In this document: piece after piece, positions 32,616-43,065 of the stretch
How the letters are laid out: each line of letters opens with the position of its first letter
Numbering within the stretch: position 1 is the first letter of the stretch
Source of the DNA: Anastrepha obliqua
Lineage: Eukaryota; Arthropoda; Insecta; Diptera; Tephritidae
DNA: 64,000 nucleotides
NCBI RefSeq assembly: GCF_027943255.1
Contig: NC_072893.1
Location: forward strand, 87,923,784 to 87,987,783
Reading direction: 5' to 3'
Notes under the pieces: model-generated
Told to the model about the DNA's origin: nothing
Database searches by the model: none
Seen by the model: only the letters and a program-made list of their open reading frames with translations
Translations under genes and position numbers: made by a program

Positions 32616-32884
32616 AATGAATGTAAGTATAGCTCTAGTAGGATTAGTGCTGTGCAAAACAATAGCAACGCTGCTCCAAAAATGTTGTGCTAGCTTTATA
32701 TTTCTTACCTTGGTAATTTCTCCGAGTAACTTTTATGCTTATTTTGTTACTGCTGCAAACACATTTCCTAAAACTAAAATGAAGACAAAATATGTCCCTA
32801 ATTTCTACTCAGGAGAATATTAGGCGCCTTCGTTTCACAGAGCTTTAGCAAGCGGCTAATAGATGAAGCAACTGGTATAAGGGA
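32616..32884. other. No feature seen
   Basis: Unclassified spacer between a hairpin repeat and a TIR element. Confidence 0.2.
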
Positions 32885-33512
32885 TTAGGGGTAGTCAGAA
32901 TTTTCAAAAAATTTGATTTTTTTTGCATTTTTTTTTTAAGTTTATCTTAAAAATGTTTTGTGAAAATTTGAAGCAAATCGGACAAATACTTTAACAAAGG
33001 GCACTCCAGAGCGTTCGCAAAACTTTAAATGCGTTTTTCTCAAAACTATGTTTTTTAAACTGGTGATCACTGTAACTTAAAAATCGCTGGTAGGTTTCAA
33101 TAAAATTTATAATTTTTTTTTTCATACATTTCCATTTTTTTAAACAATTAATTGTCAGTTTTTTTCTCGAAAATCTGAAAAATATTTCCAGAGGCTGCCA
33201 TATTGTTAATCAAAGCTTCGATCAGACACAATAATATCTATTCATAAAAATAATTTCTCTTGCCCGATTGATTTTAGATGAATCTCCATGGACTTGTGAT
33301 GATCACCGCAAGGGACTTCTGGAGAAACGGGCTCCACACAAACAGCGATAACTTTTACAATTAAAATTTTTTTTTTAATATTGCTAAAGTCAAGTCGAAA
33401 CATGATGTAGTAATGCTATGTTTTTATTTTTCTAAAATAGAGCAATTGACTAGCAAAAAAAAAAAATGATTGAAAATCTTAATATAATTTTCGGGCCTCT
33501 GACTACCCCTAA
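32885..33512. mobile_element. TIR element with TTAGGGGTAG ends (628 bp)
   Basis: TTAGGGGTAGTCAGA at the left and TCTGACTACCCCTAA at the right are perfect inverted ends. The interior is AT-rich and contains AAAACTTTAAATGCGTTTTT, then CTCAAAAC. That is nearly the same patch as in the centre of the 730-bp TTAA elements, so the families are probably related. No transposase. Confidence 0.75.
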
Positions 33513-33589
33513 CCCCATAAGTAAATATATCTTGTTACTGCTGGAAAAGAGCGGCCGAAAATTAAATTTATTTGTGAAAATAGTCAGTT

Positions 33590-33800
33590 TTATGAGCAGA
33601 GCCCGGAGATAGCGATTGCCCTTCAAAGGGCAATTGGTTTTTGTGAGAAGATTTACATCCGCGGGACTAACATTGCCTGCTAATAGGCGACCGCATTAGA
33701 AAAAATCGTTTCATTTCATCATTTGTTGTTTCATGTCTCCAGAGGGTTTCGAACCCGGTAGCCAGGCACAAACTCATTCGGCTACGATGACCATCGAATT
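33590..33800 (-). repeat. Divergent tRNA-derived SINE, minus strand
   Basis: The minus strand reads CATCGTAGCCGAATGAGTTT (A box), GGGTTCGAAACCC (B box), then TCTAATGCGGTCGCCTATTA and GCAGGCAATG. The order matches the main SINE family, but the sequence after the body start differs (TCCCGCGGATGTAAATCTTC). It looks like a separate subfamily and lies head to head with the next SINE. Confidence 0.7.
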
Positions 33801-33833
33801 ACTTAAATTATATTTCCTGAATTATATACACAA

Positions 33834-34117
33834 GGCGGCCGTCGTAGCCGAATGTTTGGTGTGTGACTACCGTTCGGAATTCGGAGAACGTAGGTTCGAA
33901 AAAGAAGAAAAAGGTCGCCCCTCGGCAGGCAATGGCGAGCCTCTGAGTGTATTTCTGCCATAAAAAAGCTTCTCATAAAAACCATTTCGCTGACGTTCGG
34001 AGTCGGCTAAACTGTAGATTCCTCCATTTGTGGAACAAAATCAAGCTGCACATCACAAATAGGAGGAGGAGCTAGGCCAAATACCCAAAAATGGTGTACG
34101 CGTCAATTATATAAATG

Positions 34118-34166
<49 letters not shown>

Positions 34167-34178
34167 GTGTATACACGA
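33834..34178 (+). repeat. tRNA-derived SINE with long (TA)n tail
   Basis: The head is GGCGGCCGTCGTAGCCGAAT. The B box area is shortened (AGGTTCGAAAAAG), and the body has CTCGGCAGGCAATGGCGAGC and GAGGAGCTAGGCCAAATACC. The tail is a pure (TA)n run at about 34115-34160. Confidence 0.88.
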
Positions 34179-34439
34179 GTATACGAGATAAAGTAAAAAT
34201 ATATACTTATGCATGTGTGAAGAGGTGAGTATCATACGGAGCTTTTCACGTATTGGATTAGCCGAAATCGTTTGCTAATTTACCGAGCACTTACCTCGGA
34301 CTATTAGCATCGGAAACTTATTTGTGGACTTTTACTCAGTTAATTTTAATAGATCTTTAAAACTAACTGATTTTCTCGTACGATTCTCGAAAGCGCCGAA
34401 ACTTGTCTCGTGGTTTTTAGATAGTAAGAATTATTTGAT
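34179..34439. other. No feature seen
   Basis: Non-coding spacer. Confidence 0.2.
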
Positions 34440-34615
34440 TTGGTTGTAGCAGCATGTATTTCCCCATATATATACATACATATATACCGGGAATGTTACT
34501 GGAGTGACAGTCTAGGCCGGATATAAATCCGGGTTGTTCCGGTAACGTTGTTGTTGGTGTAACAGTTTACTAACGGTAACTTAGAACCGACTGTCAAGGG
34601 AATTCGATTAGGTCT
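34440..34615 (+). repeat. Hairpin-rich interspersed repeat, clearest stems
   Basis: TTGTAGCAGCATGTATTTCC, GGGAATGTTACTGGAGTGAC, GGCCGGATATAAATCCGGGT, TGTTCCGGTAACG, a short insertion with its own GTTGTTGTTGG tract, then GAACCGACTGTCAAGGGAA. Visible stems are CCGGAT/ATCCGG, GACAGTC/GACTGTC and a GTTC..GAAC arm, so the transcript could fold into several hairpins. The class is unknown to me. Confidence 0.75.
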
Positions 34616-34910
34616 TAAGGTTATAATAAGTCCAAATGGACGCGGTCCACATTTGGAGGGGTTTTATACTAGCTATGTATATGGGCAAAAATATTATTTC
34701 TAAGATGTGCAGGTAAGTGTGATGTGGATATCATTGTAATTGAGTTCAATTATCACTTCTTTGTTTTTCCTGGCATTGCCACCATGTTGCTTTAGTAGAT
34801 TTTTTTGTAATTTCTAAACATTCATTGGAGAGCTACTGTCGTAAGGCACAAACGTCAGTATAAGTTTTTTATTTGAAGCGTAAACAACAATATTTTTACC
34901 ACACTTGAAA
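34616..34910. other. No feature seen
   Basis: Non-coding spacer. Confidence 0.2.
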
Positions 34911-35274
34911 ATGTCGAATTTCGTGCCAAATAATGTGTTTTTGCGGGGAATTTTTTAATATGAAGAAAAAGCAGCCGAAAGTCATCGTATCTTGGTGGAA
35001 GTTTATGGTGAGCATGCTCTAGCTGAGCGAACGTGCCAGAAGTGGTTTGCACGCTTTAAAAGTGGTGATTTTGGCCGCGCCGCCAAAGTTCATGGATACC
35101 GAATTGGAGGAATTGCTCGATCAAGGTCCGGCTCAAACGCAAGAAGAGGTTGCAAAAACTTTGGGAGTTGATCAATCAACCATTTCCAAACGTTTAAAAG
35201 CCATGGGAATGATCCGAAATTCAAATTTCGAAAAAAACCCGCACGAACTTATTCATAGACCTATTAGAAAGTGA
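34911..35274 (+). pseudogene. Irritans-like mariner transposase, N-terminal part
   Basis: From ATG 34911 it reads MSNFVPNNVF. After a stop and frame change it gives AAESHRILVEVYGEHALAER, TCQKWFARFKSGDF, a deletion of the linker, then PPKFMDTELEELLDQGPAQT, QEEVAKTLGVDQSTISKRLK and AMGMIR. These are the two helix-turn-helix motifs of an irritans-type mariner. The catalytic domain is missing. Confidence 0.9.
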
Positions 35275-35644
35275 GATTTCATATCAAATATGATAAATAA
35301 TATTCAAATAGGTAATACAAAAACGGATTAATTCGAAAAACAATTCAACTATTCTTGGCAATTTTATCAAATGTCAGATATATTGCTCCTGAATGAAGCA
35401 GAAATATTCTTTCATACAGTATACAATTTTTTTTTTTGTTGATTTGCTTGCTTAACATTCACTTCTGAGCACTAAATATTTTCATAATTTAACAAGAAAA
35501 GTTGTGATGCGACGTTTTTTCTTTTTTATTCAAACAATTTTTTTTTATTCGAAAAATGTCATGGAGAGATGATTTCGAAGAGGTATGAAAACCAAATAAT
35601 ATTTTTTTTCATTTGCGTTAATTATAATTTTTTGCATTTTGCTT
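35275..35644. other. No feature seen
   Basis: AT-rich spacer. Confidence 0.2.
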
Positions 35645-37037
35645 ATAATACGTTCACATATACATAAGTAGATGATCTACTTTTTCGCGCTTTACTCAAA
35701 ATCCGTGATTAAAAAGCGCGATTTCCTATACAAAATTATAAAATAATCCCAGATAATAACGATACTTATTGACATACAACCCTGTGCTTTCTGTGTTATC
35801 GATAATTATTATTACGAATGTAAGGAGTGACATCAAAATAAAAACTAAATGAAATGGATGTCGGCAAAGAAAATAGGACTGTAAACTATTCTAATAAAAT
35901 TTTTGCTAAATATTATTAATTATGGATTCATTATACAGAAAAAAGCGTGTGCCCTTAAGGGGGGACCCTCATTTATCGGATAAAAAAAATCGATTTTTTG
36001 GAAATAATTTTAATCTATTCTAAAACTATTTAAGAATATACTTTCAAAATTTCAAGTCGATATCTGTATTTTTGAAGGAGTGAAAAAATTTTTAACAGGA
36101 CGCGACGGGTGGCCTGATCGCCTGTATCCAAAACTTTAAACGCGTTTTTCTCGAAACATCATTTTTCGATTTTGTGTACACAATTGAGAACGCTGTATTG
36201 AACCAATCAGGCTTTACAATAGCTCATTTTAAAGATAATTAAATTGTTTTCAATGTGACATTAAGTGTTTTTTAAAAAAAAAAGATTTTCATAATTTTTT
36301 GTAATTTTAAAGTCAATTTTTATGCATGAAAAATCACTTTTAACATAAAACTGGGTAAAAAATATCAATTTCGACATTTTTTTTTTTAAATCAAAATGTC
36401 ACATCGAAGGTATTATCCTAAAGTTTTAAAAAAGATTTGGTTTTTTTATTTCAGAAAAAAATTCAGAGCGCTAGAATGTACACAGATAGAATGAGGTGCC
36501 ATGGACGAGGTGTATATTTCCATACTTAAAATGTTTTTTTTCTTCTCCGAAAATTTTTGTAGACAGTCAAGACATTTATTAAAGTACTTTATGAATTACA
36601 AAACGTTTGAAGTTATTTTACCTGAGAAAAAAATTCCCAAAAATGATGCATTTTTCGACCGTCTAAATGAGGGTCCCCCCTTAAACGTTTTGTTCTCCTT
36701 TTACTTATCATAAAATGTAATATAGAATATTCCATGCGCATGGCTGCCATAATTTTTTGCAACCTCAGTAAAAGTCGCATACGGACTTCTTTCAACTGTT
36801 TATTATTAGCAGCTAATTGCGCAATTAAATTAGCTATTCCTTCTCCCTGTATTTTCTTCATATCATTAATAATAATTAAAGAAACCAAAAACACTGAAGT
36901 ATTCCATCAAAATAATTTCTATGAAGAAAAACCTCTCAAAGCAGTATTGACAGCTGATTGTGGATTTTGCAGGTAATCTGCCATATGTGAACGGGTAGAT
37001 TAATTGGGTGGATTTATTGCATATGTGAACGTATTAT
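35645..37037. mobile_element. Composite element with ATAATACGTTCACATAT ends
   Basis: ATAATACGTTCACATAT at 35645 is inverted at the right end (ATATGTGAACGTATTAT, to 37037). The interior contains the start of a plus-strand frame MDSLYRKKRVP just before a TTAA element. On the minus strand it has a leucine/lysine-rich frame (LIIINDMKKIQGEGIANLIA, QLAANNKQLKEVRMRLLLRL). Two separate reading frames on opposite strands would fit a PIF/Harbinger element (transposase plus Myb-like protein), but no diagnostic motif is visible. The 730-bp TTAA element interrupts it. Confidence 0.5.
35955..36684 (+). mobile_element. TTAA-flanked inverted-repeat element, copy 2 (730 bp)
   Basis: It has the same ends, length and orientation as 7125-7854, with TTAA at 35955-35958 and 36681-36684. 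Only scattered single-base differences are seen. It lies inside the element at 35645-37037, cutting the frame that begins MDSLYRKKRVP, so it is the younger of the two. Confidence 0.9.
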
Positions 37038-37429
37038 TACCGCAATTATGCTTGTTTGACCGTTGGTGTACATGAAATCCACCTAGCGGGCTGAAAATAA
37101 ATGAAGACACTCTGTACTTCAGCAATACAACAAAAAAAAATTTCAGCACCCTGTGACAATCAAATAATTCAAACAGTTCTACGGAGAATTTCGTTAATAA
37201 AATGTAAAAGGTCTAGATCTTATAAAGCGTAACTTTAATTTAGTTAAAAGAATTTTGACTTATATCCAATACGGTTTCCATGCAACTGATTTGAAACATT
37301 AGCAACTGCTTAATTTCCTAATGTGCATGTAAACATTTTTACACTGGCAACGCCATTAGTTTTCTGATAGGAATTTGCGAAATCTACCAATTGGAATTGG
37401 AAAAACAAATGTTTGAAATGTTCCGCAAT
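37038..37429. other. No feature seen
   Basis: AT-rich spacer without recognised repeats. Confidence 0.2.
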
Positions 37430-38468
37430 GGACAGTCTTCTGTCAAATGTGTGGTTCATTGGTTGTTAATTTTTCGGTCGCTGAATCCCGTTGTACAGTC
37501 GTAAATAGAATTTCCACCAAATCGCAGCGTGTGGCAAAAGATCGTAGCACTTCGTTGAAGAAGAAAATCGCGGATAGAAATTTAATTAAGATGAAAAGCA
37601 CGTAAGAGAAGTGCAATAGGCATTGCATGAGGCGATGTAAAAGGAAGTGAACGACGTGTTTTGTGCAACGAATCTTAAGTGCATAGAAAATATTTAGCAA
37701 ACAAAAAATTTAAGTGCTAATTTGTGTTTTTTATTGTCAAGTGCACATTTGTGAGTGTAGTGTTTGTGGTATCGTGCTGAATTGTTGTGTCGGCCAATTG
37801 GAAATTGAAACCAAAACAATCCCCTCTGCAGGTGGAAGAGGGTAACCGCATATGATAGGTAATTTTAGCAGGAGTAGGCGTGCAGAAGGTTGCGTGTTTT
37901 GGGCACCGGCGCAACAGTAGCGATTGCATCGAATGCCAAATGTTTTTGGAGGCGTAGTGGCTGACAGCTGGAAAAAATTTCGATTGAAGTATGCGATATG
38001 CAAATTGTATAAGGTAAGCTGAAATAATTGAAAAAACGCAGAACTATTGAAATTAAAGCGCTCGAAATGCATTTCGATATATTGAAAAACCATTATTGTG
38101 AAGAAAGAAGAGCAAACGAAAGAGCGGCTCATGGGTTAAATAAAAAGAAGACACAAAGCTAGTCATACACAGTGAATAAACAGATGCACACAATCATGTG
38201 GCAATGCACGGTGGCGTCCAAAAGCAGGGAAAGCAACCTCAATTGTGATTCGTGCCCGAAACAACGGAAATGAAACATGCGGAAGCATTTGTCAGCTGTG
38301 GCAACCAGTGCAGCTCCAAGCAGAGGTGCAGCACCAAGCAGAGGTACAGTGCAACAGTAAGCGCTGGCAGATGCAATCCGCTTACAAGTATGTTAACCTT
38401 TGTTGTGGCCTCCGATTTCCAAAATGCAAAGTAGAGCAGAAAGAATGTGAAAATTTGGGGAGCGCCAA
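37430..38468 (+). other. Possible 5' UTR exon of a second gene
   Basis: This stretch is free of recognised repeats and less AT-rich than its surroundings. It ends in a textbook donor (GCCAA|GTAAGT at 38469). A plus-strand frame from 38245 (MIRARNNGNETCGSICQLWQ...) stays open into the donor, but its composition does not resemble a known protein. A reading as non-coding leader is as likely. Confidence 0.3.
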
Positions 38469-38591
38469 GTAAGTTTACGTTGTTAGGCAACCCTTTCTGT
38501 TGTGGTCGGCGCTTTGTAAGGCTATTGTGGCGGATTTAATTTAGTGGTTTTTAGCCACATTCAGCGCAATATACTATTCTGCATTTTAGCC

Positions 38592-38846
38592 ATGGACTAC
38601 ATATTTCAAAACAAAAACAAAATGTGTACGGGCCTGGTGTACTGCTGGTGGGCACTCCTTTATGCGTCGCGACGTTCAAATGTGCTGCTGTATCTGCTAT
38701 CGCTGTTGCTCTTCATTCCCTACAAACCAAATGTGACACGTCAGTTGCCTCTTTACCTGTTTTGTTTCTTATTTTTACCAGTGAATATGCATATGTATGT
38801 ACGAGTATGTGACTCCATACTTCTCACTTCATTCTATATACATTAG
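38592..38846 (+). CDS. Candidate first coding exon with hydrophobic start
   Basis: ATG 38592 lies in the context GCCATGG, two bases after an acceptor (TATTCTGCATTTTAG ending at 38589) that pairs with the donor at 38469 to make a 121-bp intron. The frame gives 84 residues, beginning MDYIFQNKNKMCTGLVYCWW. It has a strongly hydrophobic segment (VLLYLLSLLLFIPY) after two arginines and a second one (LPLYLFCFLFLPV). This could be a signal or membrane-anchor exon of a gene continuing to the right, with a possible donor GTATGT near 38793. Alternatively the splice joins another frame. I do not recognise the protein. Confidence 0.25.
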   Translation: MDYIFQNKNKMCTGLVYCWWALLYASRRSNVLLYLLSLLLFIPYKPNVTRQLPLYLFCFLFLPVNMHMYVRVCDSILLTSFYIH

Positions 38847-39582
38847 CTATGTATGTCAGTTACCCCGTTGTGTTGATTGGGTCGTCGTCATCGTCTTCTT
38901 CCTCCATTATTTGATTCATTAGCATATTCGTCGATGCTGCAGAAGAAAGGCAAGAAAGTATTGAATTTATAATAAAAAAATTTGTGGTTGGCAAACTTCG
39001 CGCGCGGTTGTGATTCTATTAAGGTTCACTGCCCCAATCGCGTGTTCCCTCATTCCCAGTCGCAAGCTTCAAATAAATGTTCTTTATTCCTATTCGCAGA
39101 CCGCAGGCGCTGAAATCATGATTGAGCGCATTGTTTACTGTTCTTTTTTTTAAGTATTTTGTACGCTAATGATTGCAAACTATGCGCTTGGGACTCCACA
39201 AACAAACAAAGAGTTGATATGCCCTAAGGGCCTATGTCGGCGCTGCGATTTTGCTGACTGCCGATTCTGACGTTGTCTCTGAACAACCAAAGTTCAAAAA
39301 TCGATGAATTGCGACCTGTTAGCGATGGCTTCTGTAAGCTAGCATTAGTATTGGACATACATATGTACATATATGCAAACTAGGATTATTGAATTAGCAT
39401 CGGAAAGCAATTAATATTAGTAATTTTAGCCAATAATACAATTTATTCTCTTCTCTAATTGTTTCTTGTTGATGTTTTGTAAATATAGTTTTGTTCCATG
39501 ATTCAATTATATAAGGTTAGGCTAGTAGTGACAAGGGCAGCCGAAAACCGGCCCCAAATGACCACTATCACTTACATATATA
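38847..39582. other. No feature seen
   Basis: Non-coding sequence, possibly intron of the candidate gene to the left. Confidence 0.25.
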
Positions 39583-40856
39583 CTGGGTCCGGCACTCGAA
39601 GTGTAACCAATTAAAAATACCATAAATTTAGTTTGGAAAATGACTTTTATTCTATCAAAGTAAAAAATGTGTAAAAATAATACAAAATTAATAATCAATT
39701 ACTTTTGCTCGATATGACCACCCTTTGCCTTGACTATGGCCTTGGGACGGTCTAGAAACGATTCGGTAACTGCCGAATGTGACTTGCAGGTATTTTGGCC
39801 CACTCACCCGCAATGGCTTTTTTCAGCGCTTCGAGACTGGTGTCTTTTAGTTCGGTCCTTTCTCTCCAAAATGGCTCATTGAAAATAATCCATCGGATTC
39901 GCGTCTGGTGAGTTTGAGAGCCATTGTGTGGATGTTATGAAACTCGGAACGTTGTTTTTATTCATTCTTGGATCACTCGAGCTTTGTGAGATGGTGCCTA
40001 GTCCTGTTATAGCGTGCGTGGTCTGCCACAGAAATGTTTTTTCTGTCCACGGCTTCTAAGCAACCTCCAGAAAACTTTCCCGATAATATTTCGCATTTAC
40101 CTTAACACCAGGCTCGATGAAAATGATTGGAGAGCGCCTATCTGCGGTTACAGCGGCCCAAACCATTACCTGTGGCGGGTGCTGCCTCCTGATGGCCAAC
40201 GATAATTCAAATTACGTACGAACAGTCAGTCAAATAAACTCTATCGTTTTGGTAATTTACGAATTGCTCGTCAGATGTTCGGATATTAATCGCTTTCGGC
40301 CAAGCGCAACTTCTCCGCTCTCTCAAGTCTAAATTGTTGCTGCTTTACTGTGAGATCACGCGCCTTTTGGATCTTGTAAGGCTTGGCTTTTAGACCATTT
40401 TTCAGTATGCGGCGGATGCTACGGTTAGATATTTTCAGTTCTTTCGCCATTTGATAGGCACTTCGTCGGGTGTCGGGGATTTCGCTCAAGTCGCTACTTC
40501 ACTTTTTCAACCATTCCACGTAACGCTGCACTCTTTTGATGACCATCTGCATGACGTTTCGCGATGCTACCAGTACCATTGTAATGAGTAATGGTGCGAT
40601 AAACAAAAAGCTTTTTTTTACTTGAAGGTGCTCGAGCTCACGAACAATCGCTGGTTGTGATTTTCCAGCCAAATATAATTCAATCACTCTATTACGTTCG
40701 AAATCCATTACTGATTTTCTTTTTTCGCGTTTACTCTCGGCACAATGCTTCCGCGCGCTTCTGGACTGTCATTTAGTCAACTAACAGACAGCTGATGCCC
40801 CTGCATCAACTGCATGAGCGATCTGAAGTTGGTTACACTTTGAGTGCCGGACCCTG
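39583..40856 (-). mobile_element. Tc1/mariner-superfamily element, copy A (1274 bp, broken)
   Basis: The ends are (C)TGGGTCCGGCACTCGAAGT and ACTTTGAGTGCCGGACCCTG, inverted, with TA flanks (39581-39582, 40857-40858). The minus strand encodes the transposase. It runs MDFERNRVIELYLAGKSQPA, IVRELEHLQV (first helix-turn-helix) near 40708-40620, then SEIPDTRRSAYQMAKELKIS, NRSIRRILKNGLKAKPYKIQ and a decayed catalytic half to about 39700. Frameshifts and a deletion around 40260 disable it. The end sequences and HTH recall maT-like elements. A sister copy lies at 43066-44257. Confidence 0.88.
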
Positions 40857-41299
40857 TAAGATATGAACGATGTAAATAGTGAAAAAAGTCTTTCATTTCC
40901 AAATAATTAGTTTTAGTTACAAAACTTACTAGAACGTTTACAAGCAGAAAATTGATTTTGAACGAATAATTACAAGGCAATTAGTCAAATTGGAAACAGT
41001 GTTGCCGACCGTGCAATTTGCACCAAAAGTTTAATTTTTACTACAATTGAAACGTTTTTTTTTTTATAAAACATGTACTTATAAGTATTTATAAAGAAGC
41101 AACATGTATTCAAATAAAGGAGCCGATTTGTCAAAAGGGAGCGAGAAAGCTGCTTACTTACCTAACCTCTTAGAATTGAATCATTGTTTTGTTAATTTTA
41201 TAAGACACAAAAAATGTATCTCCTCGTTCGCCGACATAAAAATTGTATTTTAATAGCATGCAATATTCCCACAATTTTCGTTATTGTAAAAGTAAAAGC
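40857..41299. other. No feature seen
   Basis: AT-rich spacer. Confidence 0.2.
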
Positions 41300-41500
41300 A
41301 TTCCCCACACTTTTTCGGAAAATGCTGCTGTAGTAAGGCTGAAGTAATAGTTCTTGGCGGAATATAGGCCAATCTGGGTAACATGGAACCTACTGTTGGG
41401 TGGAACGTCTAATAAATTTTAGCGAATGCTGCTGGAGTGTAAGGATACAAATGCGGATCGTTCCGCTAATGTAGATGCTACTGTTGTGGGAAGCGTGGAG
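41300..41500 (+). repeat. Hairpin-rich repeat, two partial copies in a row
   Basis: The first unit is GCATTCCCCACAC.., GGCGGAATATAGGCCAATCT, GGGTAACATGGAACCTACTG. The second is GCGAATGCTGCTGGAGTGTA, GGATCGTTCCGCTAATGTAG, ACTGTTGTGGGAA. Confidence 0.6.
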
Positions 41501-41764
41501 ATCTTTTGGAGGCAAAGCCAGTTCCAAATTTAGAAGTAATTTTAAACACTTCTTTCACTGCATCGATGGTTTCCCAGTCCGTTTGTCAGTGATACTATCA
41601 CACTGCTGAAACTAAAAGTATGCCAGACCATATTTAAGGGCTGTTGGACCATTTAACGAAGCACCATTTGGGAGTAAAACTGGGAATCGATTTCCCATGA
41701 TGGAGAGAATACAACTATCATCCTTGTCGATTTCCAAATGCTGTTATTCTAGCATCATAAACAT
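41501..41764. other. No feature seen
   Basis: Non-coding spacer between hairpin repeats. Confidence 0.2.
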
Positions 41765-41970
41765 TCTTCATAAAAGGTTGAAGAATGCTGCTGAGGTTGC
41801 AGTCCTTGGCCGGTTATGTAGATCCGCTTCGTTTCGAAAAATATGAAGCATTTCGCTCACTTCTTCATTACAGATTTAGAAAAATATATGGGGAATACTA
41901 CTGCAATGACAATACTTGGCCGGATATAAATCCGGTAGTTCCGATAACGAAGAACCGACAGTCGCGGGGC
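41765..41970 (+). repeat. Hairpin-rich repeat, two more partial copies
   Basis: First: GAATGCTGCTGAGGTTGCAG, TCCTTGGCCGGTTATGTAGA. Second: TATGGGGAATACTACTGCAA, ACTTGGCCGGATATAAATCC, GTTCCGATAACGAAGAACCG, ACAGTCGCGGGG. Confidence 0.7.
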
Positions 41971-42017
41971 AAAAAAAAACTTTATTTATCATTTTATCGC
42001 CAAGAGACTACCGAATA

Positions 42018-42057
42018 ATAGTCACGCACCAGCCCATTCGGCTACGGCGGCCGCCTT
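42018..42057 (-). repeat. SINE head fragment
   Basis: The minus strand reads GGCGGCCGCCGTAGCCGAAT, then GGGCTGGTGCGTGACTATT. This is the first 40 bases of the SINE family, up to the A box. Confidence 0.8.
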
Positions 42058-43065
42058 AATTTTTACCAATTTTTTCTCGGTGAGTTTTACATATAAAAAA
42101 ATTCGGCAAAGCGTGACATCACGCGAGTACAGTATTTTGCGCTTATTTGAATCTTTCACTTTGATGTTTATACAATTCATTGGGCTATAAAATTGCATAT
42201 CAATGCACATAAAATTAAAAAAAATTTTGTTTTGATGAAATGTTGTAGTATGTTGTAAAATATAGTTTTTATAAAAAATAGGCCTGCGCTTATAAATTTG
42301 CTACGTGGTGTATGCTCGTATGAAAATAAATTTTAGGAATGCGCATTAACAGTAGTTAGGCAAGTATAGGTACACCTGTACAATCACGAAATTTTATTCT
42401 CAACGAGCCCGTGTGTAATTTATTGAAGTGTTGATTAGACAGCATAGCATAACCTCAAAAACAATGCTGGGTAAAATCTATGCCATAGCAGAGCGATGCG
42501 CAATAGATATCCTTACAAGCCATTAAATAAGTTTTATTGCCTTCAAATGAATTAGTTTGGATACGTATTTTGCTATTGTTATTGTATTTGTTATTATTTT
42601 CTAGCACTAAAAGGCTGCATTCTTACCTGTAAATAAAATAATTTTGTCTTTATGAAATACAAATTTACCAAATTCCTTTCATTTGCCTCTAAGTCATTAC
42701 TGCCTATTAAGTATTTAAGTACCTATCGCATATTAAGTACGGCAAAAGCTGAAATTTCGTAAGGCAATTTCTAATACATATACATTTGTATATGCTGCTC
42801 TATAAATTTTCACAAAAATCTTATAGCGATTCTATGGGCAGGCAAGAATGGTTAAAAGCAATGCTGTGTACTATAACTTTGTTTAGCTTATTTATGTAAG
42901 TATGTGTAGTAATTCAAAGCCACTGTGTATGTAGATAGTAAATTCGTGCAACAAAAATTAACAAGTTTAGTTCACACAGCTTCTAACGGAGTTTAGCATT
43001 GCCCATCAGTTTGCATAATAAATTTCTTTTAAACATTATTTCTTTATTGATTGCATACGTACATA
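42058..43065. other. No feature seen
   Basis: About 1 kb of AT-rich sequence with no coding potential or recognised repeat. Confidence 0.3.

Noticed and set aside
34110..34180. (TA)n run as a replication or regulatory site
   Set aside because: It directly follows the 3' end of a SINE and is the expanded tail of that copy.
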